Shown here: positions 5,300-5,405 of the stretch, in pieces
Numbering within the stretch: the first letter of the stretch is position 1
How the letters are laid out: every line of letters starts with the position of its first letter
Assembly (NCBI GenBank): GCA_005788585.1
Contig: SYBY01000366.1
Span: 1 to 5,405, forward strand
DNA: 5,405 nt
Direction of reading: 5' to 3'
From: Actinomycetota bacterium
GTDB lineage: Bacteria > Actinomycetota > Thermoleophilia > Solirubrobacterales > Solirubrobacteraceae
Position numbers and translations under genes: made by a program
The notes under the pieces: model-generated
The model's database searches: none
Seen by the model: only the letters and a program-made list of their open reading frames with translations
What the model was told of the DNA's origin: nothing

Positions 5300-5405
5300 A
5301 TGGACGCAGGACGCCTGCAGCGGATCCCGGTCTTCGCCGATCTCGGCGCCGAGGCCCTGGACCACATCGCCGCGCTCGCCGCCGAGGTGTCCGTGCCCGC
5401 CGGCA
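5300..5405 (+). CDS. Cyclic-nucleotide-binding (CRP/FNR-type) protein, N-terminal 35 residues (partial at right edge)
   Basis: Only the start is present: MDAGRLQRIPVFADLG followed by AEALDHIAALAAEVSVPAG. The pattern 'L..IPVFADL..E.L..IA..A.E.SVPAG' is the classic N-terminal helix and first strand of the cAMP-receptor-type (cNMP-binding) domain, ending where the beta-roll begins. The start is supported by GGAGG 5 bases upstream. Such proteins sense a small molecule, redox or gas signal, and many carry a C-terminal DNA-binding helix-turn-helix. Whether this one does cannot be seen, so it may be a transcription factor, a stand-alone sensor or the front of a larger protein. It is divergent from the second USP gene across 165 bases with several inverted repeats, making that USP a plausible target. 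Domain call is good; role is inferred. Confidence 0.8.
   Translation, partial: MDAGRLQRIPVFADLGAEALDHIAALAAEVSVPAG

Overview
This is a very GC-rich bacterial window. Codons end almost always in G or C, GTG starts occur, and long antisense frames stay open, as is usual at such composition. The protein families fit a high-GC actinobacterium, and the style (tandem-domain universal stress proteins, a CRP-type cyclic-nucleotide-binding protein, a secreted beta-helix protein) suggests Thermoleophilia/Solirubrobacterales. That placement is an inference from family resemblance. No RNA gene, CRISPR array, insertion sequence or phage gene is visible.

Layout: (a) Bases 1-3641 hold three minus-strand genes that look like one transcription unit, read from right to left. 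They are a tandem-domain universal stress protein (USP, 2769-3641), a two-domain kinase-like protein (APH-like COG2187 part plus P-loop kinase COG0645 part, 1186-2772) joined to the USP by a 4-base GTGA overlap, and, after 47 bases with a hairpin, the N-terminal 379 residues of a secreted right-handed beta-helix protein that runs off the left edge. The beta-helix gene is read directly from the minus strand. (b) Bases 3642-3804 form a divergent promoter region, with a possible 15-codon leader ORF. (c) Bases 3805-4263 encode a small, strongly basic secreted protein of unknown function on the plus strand. (d) Bases 4250-5134 encode a second tandem USP on the minus strand, whose 3' end overlaps the secreted-protein gene by 14 bases. 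(e) Bases 5135-5299 form a second divergent region rich in short inverted repeats. (f) From 5300 to the right edge is the start of a cyclic-nucleotide-binding, CRP/FNR-type protein on the plus strand.

How it may work together: USPs are ATP/AMP-binding stress proteins. A USP next to a COG2187/COG0645 fusion is the arrangement of Rv2005c and Rv2004c in the DosR dormancy regulon of Mycobacterium tuberculosis. With two USPs and a CRP-like sensor facing them, the window is best read as a stress or energy-limitation island with a cell-surface or secreted arm (beta-helix protein and basic secreted protein). Both USP genes carry a similar 14-base element of the form GGCGTACnGTCnGC 23-28 bases upstream of their start codons, which may mark a common promoter. 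I found no clearly new multi-gene system. The least explained items are the basic secreted protein, the shared USP upstream element and the non-canonical active-site motif of the kinase.
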